A stretch of 64,000 bases of DNA from Cellulomonas pakistanensis (GTDB lineage: Bacteria > Actinomycetota > Actinomycetes > Actinomycetales > Cellulomonadaceae). Below the pieces are notes generated by a model. That model made no database searches. It had not been told where the DNA came from and was given only the letters and a program-made list of their open reading frames with translations. Each line of letters opens with the position of its first letter. Position 1 is the stretch's first letter. Both the position numbers and the translations under genes were made by a program. Below, one piece after another: positions 27,802 to 36,562 of the stretch. The stretch lies in NCBI RefSeq assembly GCF_016862755.1, contig NZ_BONO01000006.1:96231-160230 (forward strand), read 5' to 3'.

Positions 27802-29043
27802 TCAGCGGCGGGCGGCGCGCAGGACCAGGTGGACCGCGATGCCCGCGAGCAGGCCCCAGAACGCCGCCGACACCCCGCCGACGCTCACGCCCGACACCGT
27901 GACCAGGAACGTCACCGCCGCCGCCTCGCGGTGACCCGCCGCGCCGAACGCCCCGCCGAGCGCAGCCGCGAGCGTCCCCACGAGCGCCAGGCCCGCCGCG
28001 GCCGCGATCAGCCCGGCCGGCGCCGCCAGGGCCACCGCGGCCACCGCCGCCGACGCGATGGCGAGCACCACGTACCCGCAGCCGGCGACGACCGCCGCGC
28101 GCCACCGCCGCCGCGGGTCGGGCCCGCCCTCGGGGCCGGCGGCGAGCGCCGCGCTGATCGCCGCGAGGTTGATCGCGTGCCCGCCGAACGGCGCCGCCAG
28201 CACCGTGCCGATCCCGGTGACCAGCATCGCGGGCCGCAGGGGAGCGGCGTACCCGAACCCGGCCAGCACGGCGACGCCCGGGATGTTCTGCGACGCCATC
28301 GTCACGACGAACAGGGGCACGGCGACCGACACGACGGCCGACCAGGACGGCTCGGGCGTGGTCCAGGTCAGCGACGGCACGAGGTCGCCGGGGTCGAGCG
28401 CCCGCACGCCCGGCGACGCGACGGCGATCGCCACCGCGAGCCCGATCGCCGCGGGCGTCGCCCAGCGCGGGGCCCACCGCAGCAGCGCCAGCCAGATCAG
28501 CACCACCGGCCCGACCAGCAGCGGCCGGTCGGCGACGGCCAGCACCGGCTGCAGGCACAGGTCGACGAGGACGCCGGCGAGCATCGCGTTCGCCAGCGGC
28601 ACCGGGATGAGCCGGACCCAGCGCTCGAGCCGCCGCCACAGCCCCACGGCCGCGAGCAGCGCCCCGCACAGCGCGAACCCGGCGACCGCCTCCGCCCAGC
28701 CGCCCGCCGCGGTCCCCGTGGTCGCGAGCAGCGCGGCCCCCGGGGTCGACCAGGCGACCGTGATCGGCAGCCGGGTCCGCCAGGCGAGCAGGATCGTGGC
28801 GGCGCCCATCGCGAGCGTCACGGCGAGCAGCCCGGACGCCGCCTGCGCCGGGGTGGCGCCGACGGCCCGCAGCCCGCCGAGGACGACGGCGAACGCGCTG
28901 GTGAAGCCGACGACCGCCGTGACGGCGCCGGCGGCGAGGTGCGTCCCGCCGTCGCGTGGTGCGGCGACGGTCGCGTCGACGGTCGCGGGCGCGGGCGGGG
29001 TCTCGGCCGCGGGCGCGGCCGGGGCGTCGTCGGGCGGGGTCAC
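27802..29043 (-). CDS. BenE-family (benzoate membrane transport protein-like) secondary transporter
   Basis: 413 residues, almost wholly hydrophobic, with about 11-12 membrane segments. A 35-residue Pro/Ala-rich N-terminus precedes GAVTAVVGFTSAFAVVLGGL. The segments VAWSTPGAALL, ASQNIPGVAVL and the GGHAINLAAISAAL motif are characteristic of the BenE family. These are proton symporters for benzoate in degraders. No aromatic-degradation genes are nearby, so the substrate is uncertain. The GTG start has a TACCGT -10-like box 7 nt ahead, suggesting leaderless expression. Confidence 0.88.
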   Translation of the reverse strand: MTPPDDAPAAPAAETPPAPATVDATVAAPRDGGTHLAAGAVTAVVGFTSAFAVVLGGLRAVGATPAQAASGLLAVTLAMGAATILLAWRTRLPITVAWSTPGAALLATTGTAAGGWAEAVAGFALCGALLAAVGLWRRLERWVRLIPVPLANAMLAGVLVDLCLQPVLAVADRPLLVGPVVLIWLALLRWAPRWATPAAIGLAVAIAVASPGVRALDPGDLVPSLTWTTPEPSWSAVVSVAVPLFVVTMASQNIPGVAVLAGFGYAAPLRPAMLVTGIGTVLAAPFGGHAINLAAISAALAAGPEGGPDPRRRWRAAVVAGCGYVVLAIASAAVAAVALAAPAGLIAAAAGLALVGTLAAALGGAFGAAGHREAAAVTFLVTVSGVSVGGVSAAFWGLLAGIAVHLVLRAARR

Positions 29044-29093
29044 GCGCCGCACGGTAGCGCCGCGGTGTGTCCGCCGCGTTGCACCGTCCGCGC

Positions 29094-29164
29094 CCGAGGT
29101 CGTCGGTCCCGTCCACCCGAGGGGGTGCGGAACCGGCGACCTCGGGCGGGACCGACGACCTCGG
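29094..29164 (-). terminator. 18-bp perfect inverted repeat after the LLM oxidoreductase gene
   Basis: Arms ccgaggtcgtcggtcccg (29094-29111) and its exact complement (29147-29164) surround 35 nt that hold further partial copies of the arm. It lies 23 bp past the stop of the oxidoreductase gene, as expected for a terminator. Confidence 0.6.
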
Positions 29165-29186
29165 CCGGGACCGAGGCGCCCGCCGG

Positions 29187-30221
29187 TCAGCCCAGCAGAT
29201 CCGCGATCTGGTCCAGCTGCTCCGGCGCCGCCTGCACCAGCAGCGTCGTCACGGCCGTGCCCCGCCAGGCCGCGGACTGCTCGCGCACGTCGTCCGGCGT
29301 CCCCACCAGCGCCACGTCCCGCACCAGCTCGGTCGGGACGGCCGCCGCCGCGCGCGCCCGGTCGCCCGCCAGGTAGTGCGCCTGGATCTCCGCGCACGCC
29401 TCGGCGTACCCGAGCCGGGCGAGCGCGTTCGCGTGGAAGTTCGCGCCCTTCGCGCCCATCCCGCCGGCGTACAGCGCGACGAACGGACGCACCGCGTCGG
29501 CCGCGGCCTCGACGTCCGGGCCCAGCACCACCGGCACGGTGGCGGTGACCTCGAACTCCTCGACGGGGCGGGTGCCGGCGAGCCGCCGGTCGAAGCCCTC
29601 CGCGAGCAGCCCTCGGAACTCGTCGTCGAGGCGCGGGGTGTAGAACAGCGGCAGCCAGCCGTCGGCGATCTCGGCGGACAGCGCGATGTTCTTCGGCCCC
29701 TCGGCGGCGAGGTGGATCGGCAGGTCCGCGCGCAGCGGGTGCACGGTCGAGCGCAGCGCCTTGCCGAGCCCGGCGCCCTCGTCCTCGGGCAGCGGGAGCC
29801 GGTAGAACGGCCCGCCGGCGCGCACGGGCCCCTCGCGGCGCAGCACGTCCCGGACGATCGCGACGAACTCCCGCGTGCGGGCGAGCGGCCGCGGGTACGG
29901 CTGCCCGTACCAGCCCTCGACGACCTGCGGCCCGGACACCCCGAGGCCCAGGGTGAACCGGCCGCCCGATAGGTGGTCCAGCGTCAGCGCCGCCATCGCC
30001 GTGGCGGTCGGGGTGCGGGCGGCGACCTGGGCGACGGCGGTCCCGAGCCGCACCCGCGACGTCCGGGCACCCCACCAGGCGAGCGGGGTGAACGCGTCCG
30101 AGCCGTACGCCTCCGCGGTCCACACCGAGTCGAGCCCCAGCCGGTCCGCCGCGAGCACCGCGTCCGCCGCCCCGGGCGGGGGACCCGCCGACCAGTAGCC
30201 GGTGTGGTAGCCGAGCCGCAT
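29187..30221 (-). CDS. LLM-class flavin/F420-dependent oxidoreductase
   Basis: 344 residues with the luciferase-like monooxygenase TIM barrel. Features: [15 protein letters not shown] start, [40 protein letters not shown] and [19 protein letters not shown]. This F420-dependent subgroup is abundant in actinobacteria and includes N5,N10-methylenetetrahydromethanopterin reductase-like proteins. The substrate cannot be deduced. ATG 30221 has a GGAGGCGGT site directly upstream. It is divergent from the methylglyoxal synthase gene. Confidence 0.9.
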   Translation of the reverse strand: MRLGYHTGYWSAGPPPGAADAVLAADRLGLDSVWTAEAYGSDAFTPLAWWGARTSRVRLGTAVAQVAARTPTATAMAALTLDHLSGGRFTLGLGVSGPQVVEGWYGQPYPRPLARTREFVAIVRDVLRREGPVRAGGPFYRLPLPEDEGAGLGKALRSTVHPLRADLPIHLAAEGPKNIALSAEIADGWLPLFYTPRLDDEFRGLLAEGFDRRLAGTRPVEEFEVTATVPVVLGPDVEAAADAVRPFVALYAGGMGAKGANFHANALARLGYAEACAEIQAHYLAGDRARAAAAVPTELVRDVALVGTPDDVREQSAAWRGTAVTTLLVQAAPEQLDQIADLLG

Positions 30222-30448
30222 ACCGCCTCCTCGTCGTCGCGCGCTCGCCGGTGAGCACGTCGCGGGCCCATGCTGCCCTGCGCCGGGACCGGACGCGAGG
30301 ACGACGCGGCGCGCGCCTGCGACCGGCTCACCCCCGACGCACAGGTCCTGGTCACGGGAGCGACGCCGGCGGGCCCTATCGTGTGCCCCGGGCGCCCCGC
30401 CGTCGTCGGCTGCCCGCCCACGGAACCACCGCACGGAAGGACCCGCCC

Positions 30449-30895
30449 ATGCCCGGCGTCGCCCACCACATCGCCCTCGTGGCGCACGACAACAAGAAGG
30501 TCGAGCTGCTCCGCTGGGCCGAGTTCAACCGCGGGACGCTGTCCCGGCACCACCTCTACGCCACGGGCACGACGGGCACCATGCTCGAGTTCGAGCTCGG
30601 CCTCCCCGTCACCCGGCTGCTGTCCGGCCCGGTCGGCGGCGACCAGCAGATCGGCGCCAAGATCGCCGAGGGGCAGATCGACATGCTGATCTTCTTCTGG
30701 GACCCGCTGGAGCCGCAGCCGCACGACCCCGACGTCAAGGCGCTGCTGCGGATCGCCGCGGTGTGGAACGTCCCGATGGCCGCGAACGTCGCGACCGCGG
30801 ACATGCTGATCTCCTCGCCGATGCTCGGCGAGCCGTGGACCAGCCGCCCGGAGATCAGCCCGCGCGCGTGGGACGGCGGCGCGCCGGTCGTCTGA
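30449..30895 (+). CDS. mgsA: Methylglyoxal synthase
   Basis: Converts dihydroxyacetone phosphate to methylglyoxal, a phosphate-releasing bypass of lower glycolysis. 148 residues. The sequence follows the family end to end: [20 protein letters not shown], the YATGTTG and [21 protein letters not shown] segments (phosphate and catalytic Asp region) and [23 protein letters not shown] 30449 has GGAAGG 9 nt upstream. It is convergent with cysE, the stops being only 18 bp apart, and I see no obvious hairpin in that gap. Confidence 0.95.
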   Translation: MPGVAHHIALVAHDNKKVELLRWAEFNRGTLSRHHLYATGTTGTMLEFELGLPVTRLLSGPVGGDQQIGAKIAEGQIDMLIFFWDPLEPQPHDPDVKALLRIAAVWNVPMAANVATADMLISSPMLGEPWTSRPEISPRAWDGGAPVV

Positions 30896-30913
30896 CGCCG
30901 TGCGCCGTCGCGA

Positions 30914-31633
30914 TCAGATGTAGATCGCCGGGTCGTCGACCTCGGGCTCCGGCGGGGACGACGCCGGGCGCCGGCGGATCGTCGCCGGGACGCCGACCGC
31001 CACCGCGCCCGCGGGGACGTCCTTGAGCACGACCGCGTTCGCGCCGACCTGCGCGCCGTCGCCGATCCACACGGGGCCGAGCACCTTGGCGCCCGCGCCG
31101 ACCACGACGTCGTTCCCGACCGTCGGGTGCCGCTTGCCGCGCTTCATCGTCTTGCCGCCGAGGGTGGCGCCGTGGAACAGCACCACGTCGTCCCCGACCA
31201 CGGCGGTCTCGCCGACGACCACGCCCATGCCGTGGTCGATGAACAGCCGGCGGCCGATCGTCGCCCCGGGGTGGATCTCCACCCCGGTGGCGGCGCGGGA
31301 CAGCTGGGACAGCAGCCGGGCCGGCAGCCGCAGCGCCGGCTCGCGCCACATCCGGTGCGCCAGGCGGTGCACCCACACGGCGTGCAGGCCGGGGTACGCC
31401 AGCGCGACCTCGACCCGCGACCGCGCGGCCGGGTCCCGGCGCTGCGCCGCCTCGAGGTCCTCGCGCAGCGTGCGGGCGAACCGGCGCAGGCTGCGCCAGT
31501 GCTCGCCGGCTGCGGCGCCGGGGCTGCCGGCCGCCGCGCGCGGGCCCGAGGCCGCGCGCGCCGGGGTCGGCACCCCGCGGCCCCCGGGCCGTGAAGTGCC
31601 GTCCGTGCGCGGCGGTCGCGTGGTCGAGGTCAT
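30914..31633 (-). CDS. cysE: Serine O-acetyltransferase
   Basis: Acetylates serine to O-acetylserine, the substrate of CysK. 239 residues, with a 45-residue disordered Pro/Ala/Arg N-terminus, then the helical domain and a left-handed beta-helix of hexapeptide repeats ([34 protein letters not shown]). The catalytic His/Asp are in [12 protein letters not shown]. The C-terminus ends DDPAIYI: a C-terminal Ile is the residue that inserts into the CysK active site in the cysteine synthase complex, so complex formation is likely. It lies 2 bp after the cysK stop in one operon. Confidence 0.94.
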   Translation of the reverse strand: MTSTTRPPRTDGTSRPGGRGVPTPARAASGPRAAAGSPGAAAGEHWRSLRRFARTLREDLEAAQRRDPAARSRVEVALAYPGLHAVWVHRLAHRMWREPALRLPARLLSQLSRAATGVEIHPGATIGRRLFIDHGMGVVVGETAVVGDDVVLFHGATLGGKTMKRGKRHPTVGNDVVVGAGAKVLGPVWIGDGAQVGANAVVLKDVPAGAVAVGVPATIRRRPASSPPEPEVDDPAIYI

Positions 31634-31635
31634 GA

Positions 31636-32571
31636 TCAGTCCAGGAGGTCGGCGTACAGGATGGAGGAGAGGTAGCGCTCGCCGAACGACGGGATGATCA
31701 CGACGATCAGCTTCCCCGCGTTCTCCGGCCGCTTCCCGAGCTCGATCGCGGCGTGCAGCGCGGCGCCGGAGGAGATGCCGACGAGCAGGCCCTCCTCCCG
31801 CGCGGCCCGGCGGGCGACCGCGACGGCGGTCTCGGCGTCCACGTCGACGATCTCGTCGTAGATGCCGGTGTCCAGGATCTCGGGGACGAAGTTCGCCCCG
31901 ATGCCCTGGATCTTGTGCGGGCCGGGCTGCCCGCCGTTGAGGATCGGCGACTCGGCCGGCTCGACGCCGACGATCTGCACGCCCGGCTTGCGCTCCTTGA
32001 GCACCTGGCCGACGCCGGTGATGGTGCCGCCGGTGCCGATGCCCGCGACGAGGATGTCGACGCCGCCGTCGGTGTCCGCCCAGATCTCCTCGGCGGTGGT
32101 GCGGCGGTGGATCTCCGGGTTGGCCTCGTTGGCGAACTGGCGGGCCAGGACGGCGCCCGGACGCTCGGCGACGATCTCGTTCGCGCGGTTGACGGCGCCC
32201 TTCATGCCCTCGGACGCGGGCGTGAGGATGAGCTCGGCGCCGTAGGCCCGCAGCAGCGCGCGGCGCTCCTTCGACATCGACTCCGGCATGGTCAGCACGA
32301 CGTCGTAGCCGCGGGCGGCGCCGACGAACGCCAGCGCGATGCCGGTGTTGCCGCTGGTCGCCTCGACGATCGTCCCGCCCGGCCGCAGCTCGCCCGAGCG
32401 CTCGGCCGCGTCCACGATCGCGACGCCGATCCGGTCCTTCACCGAGCTGGCGGGGTTGTAGAACTCGAGCTTGCCGACGACCGTCGCGCCGACGCCCTCG
32501 GTCAGCGCGTTGATCCGGACCAGCGGGGTGTTGCCGATGAGCTGCGTCGCGTCGTCGTAGATGCGTGCCAT
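31636..32571 (-). CDS. cysK: Cysteine synthase A (O-acetylserine sulfhydrylase)
   Basis: Makes cysteine from O-acetylserine and sulfide. 311 residues. PLP lysine Lys45 is in [11 protein letters not shown]. The substrate loop TSGNTGIAL, the PLP phosphate loop [12 protein letters not shown] and the C-terminal [10 protein letters not shown] are all present. First gene of a cysK-cysE pair. The 530-bp region upstream is unusually structured: a Cys-ending leader peptide, a long-range stem directly after its Cys codons, and 9-bp tandem repeats at the promoter. This suggests control by cysteine supply. Confidence 0.96.
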   Translation of the reverse strand: MARIYDDATQLIGNTPLVRINALTEGVGATVVGKLEFYNPASSVKDRIGVAIVDAAERSGELRPGGTIVEATSGNTGIALAFVGAARGYDVVLTMPESMSKERRALLRAYGAELILTPASEGMKGAVNRANEIVAERPGAVLARQFANEANPEIHRRTTAEEIWADTDGGVDILVAGIGTGGTITGVGQVLKERKPGVQIVGVEPAESPILNGGQPGPHKIQGIGANFVPEILDTGIYDEIVDVDAETAVAVARRAAREEGLLVGISSGAALHAAIELGKRPENAGKLIVVIIPSFGERYLSSILYADLLD

Positions 32572-32651
32572 GTCAGTCCGTCCTCGGTGTCTCGGCGGTG
32601 GGTCGGTGCAGGGTCACGGCGCGGGCGCGCGCCCGGCCGCGGGTCGAGGGC

Positions 32652-32718
32652 GAGCGCTGGCCCGGTGCGAGGGCCCGGGTCGGGCTGCCGCCGGCGTGCG
32701 GCGGGGCGGCCAGCGCTC
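32652..32718 (-). promoter_or_regulatory. Attenuator-like long-range stem between leader peptide and cysK
   Basis: On the minus-strand transcript the 5' arm gagcgctggcc (32708-32718) begins at the last base of the leader-peptide stop codon. It pairs perfectly over 11 bp with 32652-32662, enclosing 45 nt that contain a smaller GC hairpin. A ribosome stalled on the Cys codons just upstream would cover the 5' arm, the geometry expected for translation-dependent attenuation. Confidence 0.5.
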
Positions 32719-32804
32719 TAGCGACAGCGACAGGTGCGGGCGGCGGGGCGCGCGGCGGCGGCGCGGCGCGCGGAGGGGCGCGCGGTGCTCGACGCGATGC
32801 GCAT
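32718..32804 (-). CDS. Leader peptide (28 aa) ending in Cys-Arg-Cys-Arg upstream of cysK
   Basis: ATG 32804 has a purine-rich GGAGAGGGAG site, its GGAG lying 6 nt upstream. The 28-residue Arg/Ala-rich peptide ends ...RPAARTCRCR before TAG, so its only two Cys codons (both TGT) are two and four codons from the stop, immediately before the 5' arm of the stem at 32652-32718. It sits in the predicted 5' UTR of cysK, 146 nt from the start. No homologue is recalled; a cysteine-sensing leader role is inferred from position, codons and structure. Confidence 0.62.
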   Translation of the reverse strand: MRIASSTARPSARRAAAARPAARTCRCR

Positions 32805-32837
32805 GCCCGGCTCCCTCTCCCTGGTGGTCGGCGCCCG

Positions 32838-32882
32838 GCCCGACAGGCCCGACAGGCCCGACAGGCCCGACAGGCCCGACAG
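32838..32882 (-). repeat. Five tandem copies of a 9-bp unit at the cysK promoter
   Basis: gcccgacag repeated five times without a mismatch. On the minus strand the units read CTGTCGGGC and overlap the last bases of the -10-like TACTGT at 32879-32884, so the array would start at or beside the transcription start. Confidence 0.85.
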
Positions 32883-32884
32883 TA
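32879..32884 (-). promoter_or_regulatory. Predicted -10 box of cysK-cysE
   Basis: TACTGT on the minus strand, in the context gcTACTGTcggg that matches the sulfur operon's -10. A plausible -35 TTGTGG lies 18 nt upstream. Confidence 0.4.
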
Positions 32885-33013
32885 GCGTCAACGCGCGCGG
32901 CCCCACAAAGATGCCCGGGACCCCCGGACCGGGTGGTCCCGGCGCTCCCGCCCGGTCCCGGTCCACGGCCGCCTGCCACCCTCCCACCGTGCGGCACCGC
33001 CCCGTGGGCCGCC

Positions 33014-33040
33014 ACCGGGAGCACCGGGAGCACCGGGAGC
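33014..33040. repeat. Three tandem copies of a 9-bp unit
   Basis: accgggagc repeated three times exactly, about 60 bp before the alpha/beta-hydrolase gene. Together with the five-copy array at 32838 it makes the 530-bp gap between cysK and the hydrolase gene rich in 9-bp repeats. Confidence 0.8.
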
Positions 33041-33089
33041 AGCGGCGACGCACCCGCGGCGGTGCGGGCCCCGCGGCGACGGGCTCTGG

Positions 33090-33095
33090 CAGGAT
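33090..33095 (+). promoter_or_regulatory. Leaderless-type -10 box of the alpha/beta-hydrolase gene
   Basis: CAGGAT begins 12 nt before ATG 33102. The surrounding ctctggcaggatc is nearly identical to that of malQ. Confidence 0.5.
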
Positions 33096-33101
33096 CCGAC
33101 C

Positions 33102-34115
33102 ATGCGGGTGGACGACGCGGTTCCGGACGTGCTCGGCGGCGACTGGGTGCAGCGGACGCTGCACCTGCGCCCGGACGCTCAGGGCGACGCGGTCGCGACC
33201 CTCGTGCACCGGCGCGGCGCGGGCGAGGACGCGGCGCGGCCGGCCGTGCTCTACGTGCACGGGTTCGTCGACTACTTCTTCCAGACGCACGTCGCCGACG
33301 CCCTCGCCGACCGCGGCTACGACCTGTACGCGCTGGACCTGCGCGACTACGGACGGTCGATCCGGGCCGGGCGGGAGCCGAACGACACCCGCTCGCTCGC
33401 GGTGTACGCGGAGGAGATCGACGCCGCCGTCCGGCTCGTGCGGGCGGAGCACGACCGGGTCGTGCTGCTCGGCCACTCCACGGGCGGGCTGATCGCCGCG
33501 CTGTGGGCGCACCACCGCCGGGGCCGCGGGCTGGTCGACGCGGTCGTGCTCAACTCGCCGTGGCTCGACCTGCGCGGTTCGCTCGTCGAGCGCACCGTGC
33601 TCACCTGGGCGCTGGACCACGTCGTCGGCCGGGTGGCGCCGCGGTTGGTGGTGTCGCACCTCGGCGAGCACTACGGGCGGGCGCTGCACGCCGACGGCGG
33701 CGGGGAGTGGTCGTACGACCTCGCCTGGAAGCCGTACGCGGGGTTCCCGGTGCGCGCGGGGTTCGTCCGCGCGATCCGGCGCGGGCACGCGGAGGTCGCG
33801 CGGGGCCTGGACGTCGACGTACCGGTGCTCGTGCTCGCCTCGGACGCGTCGGGCCCGGACGACCGGTGGCACGACGGGCTGCTCACCACCGACTCGGTGC
33901 TCGACCCGGCCGACATGCGCCGGCTGGCGCCGCGGCTCGGGGCGGACGTGACCTACGAGGAGGTGGGCGGCGGCGCGCACGACCTGGCGCTGTCGCCGCT
34001 GCCCGCGCGGACGCGGTACCTGGACGAGGTCGTCGGCTGGCTGGACGTGACGCTCGCGCGCGGCCCCGCGGCCGCCGCACCACCTGGGGGTACGCAGGGT
34101 CGGGCGCGCCGGTAG
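33102..34115 (+). CDS. Alpha/beta hydrolase (serine aminopeptidase S33 / lysophospholipase-like)
   Basis: 337 residues. Nucleophile elbow LLGHSTGGLIAA (Ser126). HGF in LYVHGFVDYFFQ forms the oxyanion region, with a catalytic Asp likely in VPVLVLASDASGPDD and a His in VGGGAHDLALSP. The YALDLRDYGRS strand is typical of Hydrolase_4-type lipases/monoacylglycerol lipases. Substrate unknown. It is followed after 9 bp by the P-type ATPase gene, which however has its own -10-like box overlapping this gene's stop. Confidence 0.88.
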   Translation: MRVDDAVPDVLGGDWVQRTLHLRPDAQGDAVATLVHRRGAGEDAARPAVLYVHGFVDYFFQTHVADALADRGYDLYALDLRDYGRSIRAGREPNDTRSLAVYAEEIDAAVRLVRAEHDRVVLLGHSTGGLIAALWAHHRRGRGLVDAVVLNSPWLDLRGSLVERTVLTWALDHVVGRVAPRLVVSHLGEHYGRALHADGGGEWSYDLAWKPYAGFPVRAGFVRAIRRGHAEVARGLDVDVPVLVLASDASGPDDRWHDGLLTTDSVLDPADMRRLAPRLGADVTYEEVGGGAHDLALSPLPARTRYLDEVVGWLDVTLARGPAAAAPPGGTQGRARR

Positions 34116-34118
34116 GGT
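34113..34118 (+). promoter_or_regulatory. Leaderless-type -10 box of the P-type ATPase gene
   Basis: TAGGGT begins 12 nt before GTG 34125. Its TAG is also the stop codon of the preceding hydrolase gene. Confidence 0.45.
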
Positions 34119-34124
34119 CGCGGC

Positions 34125-36485
34125 GTGGCGTCGGCCGTCGGGGACCAGGTGGCCGGGCTGACCCCGGCGCAGGTGCGCGAGCGGGTCGCCCGGGGCGACG
34201 TCAACCGCGTGGACGCCGCGACCAGCCGCAGCTGGGCGGAGATCGTCCGCAGCAACGTGCTGACCCGCGTGAGCGCGATCTACCTCGTGCTGTTCGTGGT
34301 CGTGCTCAGCACCGGGCACCTGGTGGACGGGCTGTTCGGCCTGCTGATCGTCGTCAACAGCACGGTCGGCATGGTCCAGGAGGTGCGCGCGAAGCGGACC
34401 CTGGACCGCCTCGCGCTGCTGAACCGCGCGCGGGTGACGGTCGTCCGCGCCGCCGGCGAGGCGGTCGTCGACCCCGCCGAGGTGGTGGTCGACGACCTGG
34501 TGCGGCTCGCGGCCGGGGACCAGGTGCCCGTCGACGGAACCCTGGTCGACGCCGCGGGCCTGGAGGTGGACGAGTCGCTGCTCACGGGCGAGTCGGAGGC
34601 CGTCGTGCCGGGGACCGGCGACCGGCTGCTGTCCGGCAGCGTCGTGGTGGCCGGGTCGGGCTGCATCCGGGCCACGGGCGTGGGCGAGGCGGCGTACGCG
34701 GCGCGGCTCGCCCGGGAGGCGTCCGCGTTCCGGCGACCGTCGTCGGAGCTGCGCAGCGGCATCGACCAGATCCTGCGGTACGTCACCTGGGCGCTCGTGC
34801 CGGTCGCCGTGCTGACGGTCGTCAACCAGCTGTGGGTCAACGACCAGGCGCCGGACGACGCGCTCCGGGGCATGGTCGCGGCGCTCGTGCCGATGGTGCC
34901 CGAGGGGCTGGTGCTGATGACCGCCGTGGCGATGGCGGTCGGGGTGATCCGGCTGGGTCGGCGGCAGTGCCTGGTGCAGGACCTGCCCGCGATGGAGTCC
35001 CTGGCCCGGGTCGACGTCGTGTGCTTCGACAAGACCGGCACGCTCACCGAGGACGGCATGCGGGTGCGCGCCGTCGACGCTCTCGACCCGGCGCTGCCGC
35101 CGGCCGCACTCGACCGGGTGCTCGCGACGCTCGGCGCCGCCGAGGCCCGGCCCAACGCCAGCCTGCGCGCGGTGCTGGAGCACGTCGGCGACGCGGCCCC
35201 GCTGGCGACGTCCGACGTCGTGCCGTTCTCGTCCGCGCGCCGGTGGGCCGCGGTGCGCTCGCAGGACGGGGCGACCTGGGTCCTCGGCGCGCCGGACGTG
35301 GTGCTGCCCGGCCACCCCGCGCTGGAGCGGGCGGCGGAGGAGTCGGCGCGGGGCCGCCGGGTGCTGGCGCTGGCGCGGACGGCGGACGCGCTGCCGGCCG
35401 CGGGGCTGCCGGACGGGCTCGCGCCGGCCGCGCTGCTCGTGCTCGACCAGCGGGTGCGACCCGAGGCGGGCGCGACCCTCGCGTACTTCGCCCGCCAGGA
35501 CGTCGAGGTCAAGGTCGTCTCGGGCGACTCGCCGGTCGCCGTCGCCGCGGTCGCCGAGCAGGTGGGCGTGCCCCGGGCCCACGACGCCGTGGACGCCCGC
35601 GACCTGCCCGCCGACCCGGAGCCCCTGGCGGACGCCGCGGAGCGCGCCACGGTGCTCGGCCGCGTCACCCCTGAGCAGAAGCGGGCGCTCGTGCGGGCCC
35701 TCACCGCGCGCGGCCGCACGGTCGCGATGACGGGCGACGGCGTGAACGACGTCCTGGCGCTCAAGGACGCGGACGTCGGGGTCGCCATGGGGAACGGCAG
35801 CCCGGCCGCCCGCGCGGTGGCCCGGATCGTCCTGCTGGACAGCGACTTCGCGACGCTGCCGCACGTGGTGGCCGAGGGTCGACGGGTGATCGCGAACATC
35901 GAGCGGGTCGCGACGCTCTTCCTGTCCAAGACGGTCTACTCGGTCCTGCTGGCCCTGGTCGTGGCCCTCAGCGGCCTGCCGTTCCCGCTGCTGCCGCGGC
36001 ACGTCACGCTGATCGCCTGGTTCACCATCGGCATCCCCGCCGCCGTGCTCGCCCTCGCGCCGAACCAGGACCGCGCGCGCCCGGGCTTCGTGCGGCGGGT
36101 GCTCACCTCGGCGGTGCCCGGCGGGCTCGGGGTCGCGGTCGCGGCGTACGCGGCGTTCCTCGCGGCGCGCGCCGTGCTGGGCACCGGCCCGGACGAGCAC
36201 GAGGCCGCGGCCACCGCGGCGTTCCTGGCCCTGGTGCTGGTCGCGTTCGACGTGCTGGTGCAGGTCGCCCGCCCGCTGCGGCCGTGGAAGCTCGCGCTCG
36301 TGGCCCTGATGGTCGCCGGGATGGCGACCGCGGTCCTGACGCCCGTCGGGCAGCGCGTGTTCCTGCTCGACCCGTCCGACCCCCGGGTGCTCGCCGTGGC
36401 GGCGGCCGCCGGGGTGGCGGGGATGGTGGTGCGGCGCGTCGCGGTGGCGGTGCTGCTGCGCGCCGCCCCCGCGCAGCGGGCCTGA
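34125..36485 (+). CDS. CtpE-like P-type cation ATPase
   Basis: 786 residues. Actuator motif LLTGESEAV, phosphorylated Asp302 in DVVCFDKTGTLTE, and hinge GDGVNDVLALKDADVGVAMG. The membrane helix before the phosphorylation site reads VPMVPEGLVLMTAVAMAVG, and the following RLGRRQCLVQDLPAMESLARVD is very close to mycobacterial CtpE, a calcium exporter or uptake ATPase. There is no N-terminal heavy-metal domain and no CPC motif, so it is not a copper/zinc type. Calcium as substrate is inferred from that resemblance. Confidence 0.9.
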   Translation: MASAVGDQVAGLTPAQVRERVARGDVNRVDAATSRSWAEIVRSNVLTRVSAIYLVLFVVVLSTGHLVDGLFGLLIVVNSTVGMVQEVRAKRTLDRLALLNRARVTVVRAAGEAVVDPAEVVVDDLVRLAAGDQVPVDGTLVDAAGLEVDESLLTGESEAVVPGTGDRLLSGSVVVAGSGCIRATGVGEAAYAARLAREASAFRRPSSELRSGIDQILRYVTWALVPVAVLTVVNQLWVNDQAPDDALRGMVAALVPMVPEGLVLMTAVAMAVGVIRLGRRQCLVQDLPAMESLARVDVVCFDKTGTLTEDGMRVRAVDALDPALPPAALDRVLATLGAAEARPNASLRAVLEHVGDAAPLATSDVVPFSSARRWAAVRSQDGATWVLGAPDVVLPGHPALERAAEESARGRRVLALARTADALPAAGLPDGLAPAALLVLDQRVRPEAGATLAYFARQDVEVKVVSGDSPVAVAAVAEQVGVPRAHDAVDARDLPADPEPLADAAERATVLGRVTPEQKRALVRALTARGRTVAMTGDGVNDVLALKDADVGVAMGNGSPAARAVARIVLLDSDFATLPHVVAEGRRVIANIERVATLFLSKTVYSVLLALVVALSGLPFPLLPRHVTLIAWFTIGIPAAVLALAPNQDRARPGFVRRVLTSAVPGGLGVAVAAYAAFLAARAVLGTGPDEHEAAATAAFLALVLVAFDVLVQVARPLRPWKLALVALMVAGMATAVLTPVGQRVFLLDPSDPRVLAVAAAAGVAGMVVRRVAVAVLLRAAPAQRA

Positions 36486-36493
36486 GGCGCGGC

Positions 36494-36562
36494 CGGACGG
36501 GCCGCGCGGTCGGACGGGCCGCGCGGTCGGACGGGGCCGCGCGGCCGGACGGGCCGCGCGGT
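36494..36562. repeat. Four tandem copies of a 17-bp unit between convergent genes
   Basis: The unit cggacgggccgcgcggt occurs four times (the third with one inserted G and a C at its end), running into the stop codon of the SCO1664-family gene. The unit contains ggccgcgcgg, so each copy can form a small hairpin. It may stand in for a terminator. Confidence 0.8.

Noticed and set aside
32838..33040. CRISPR-like array
   Set aside because: The repeats are 9-bp units in direct contact with no spacers, and no cas genes are present anywhere in the window.
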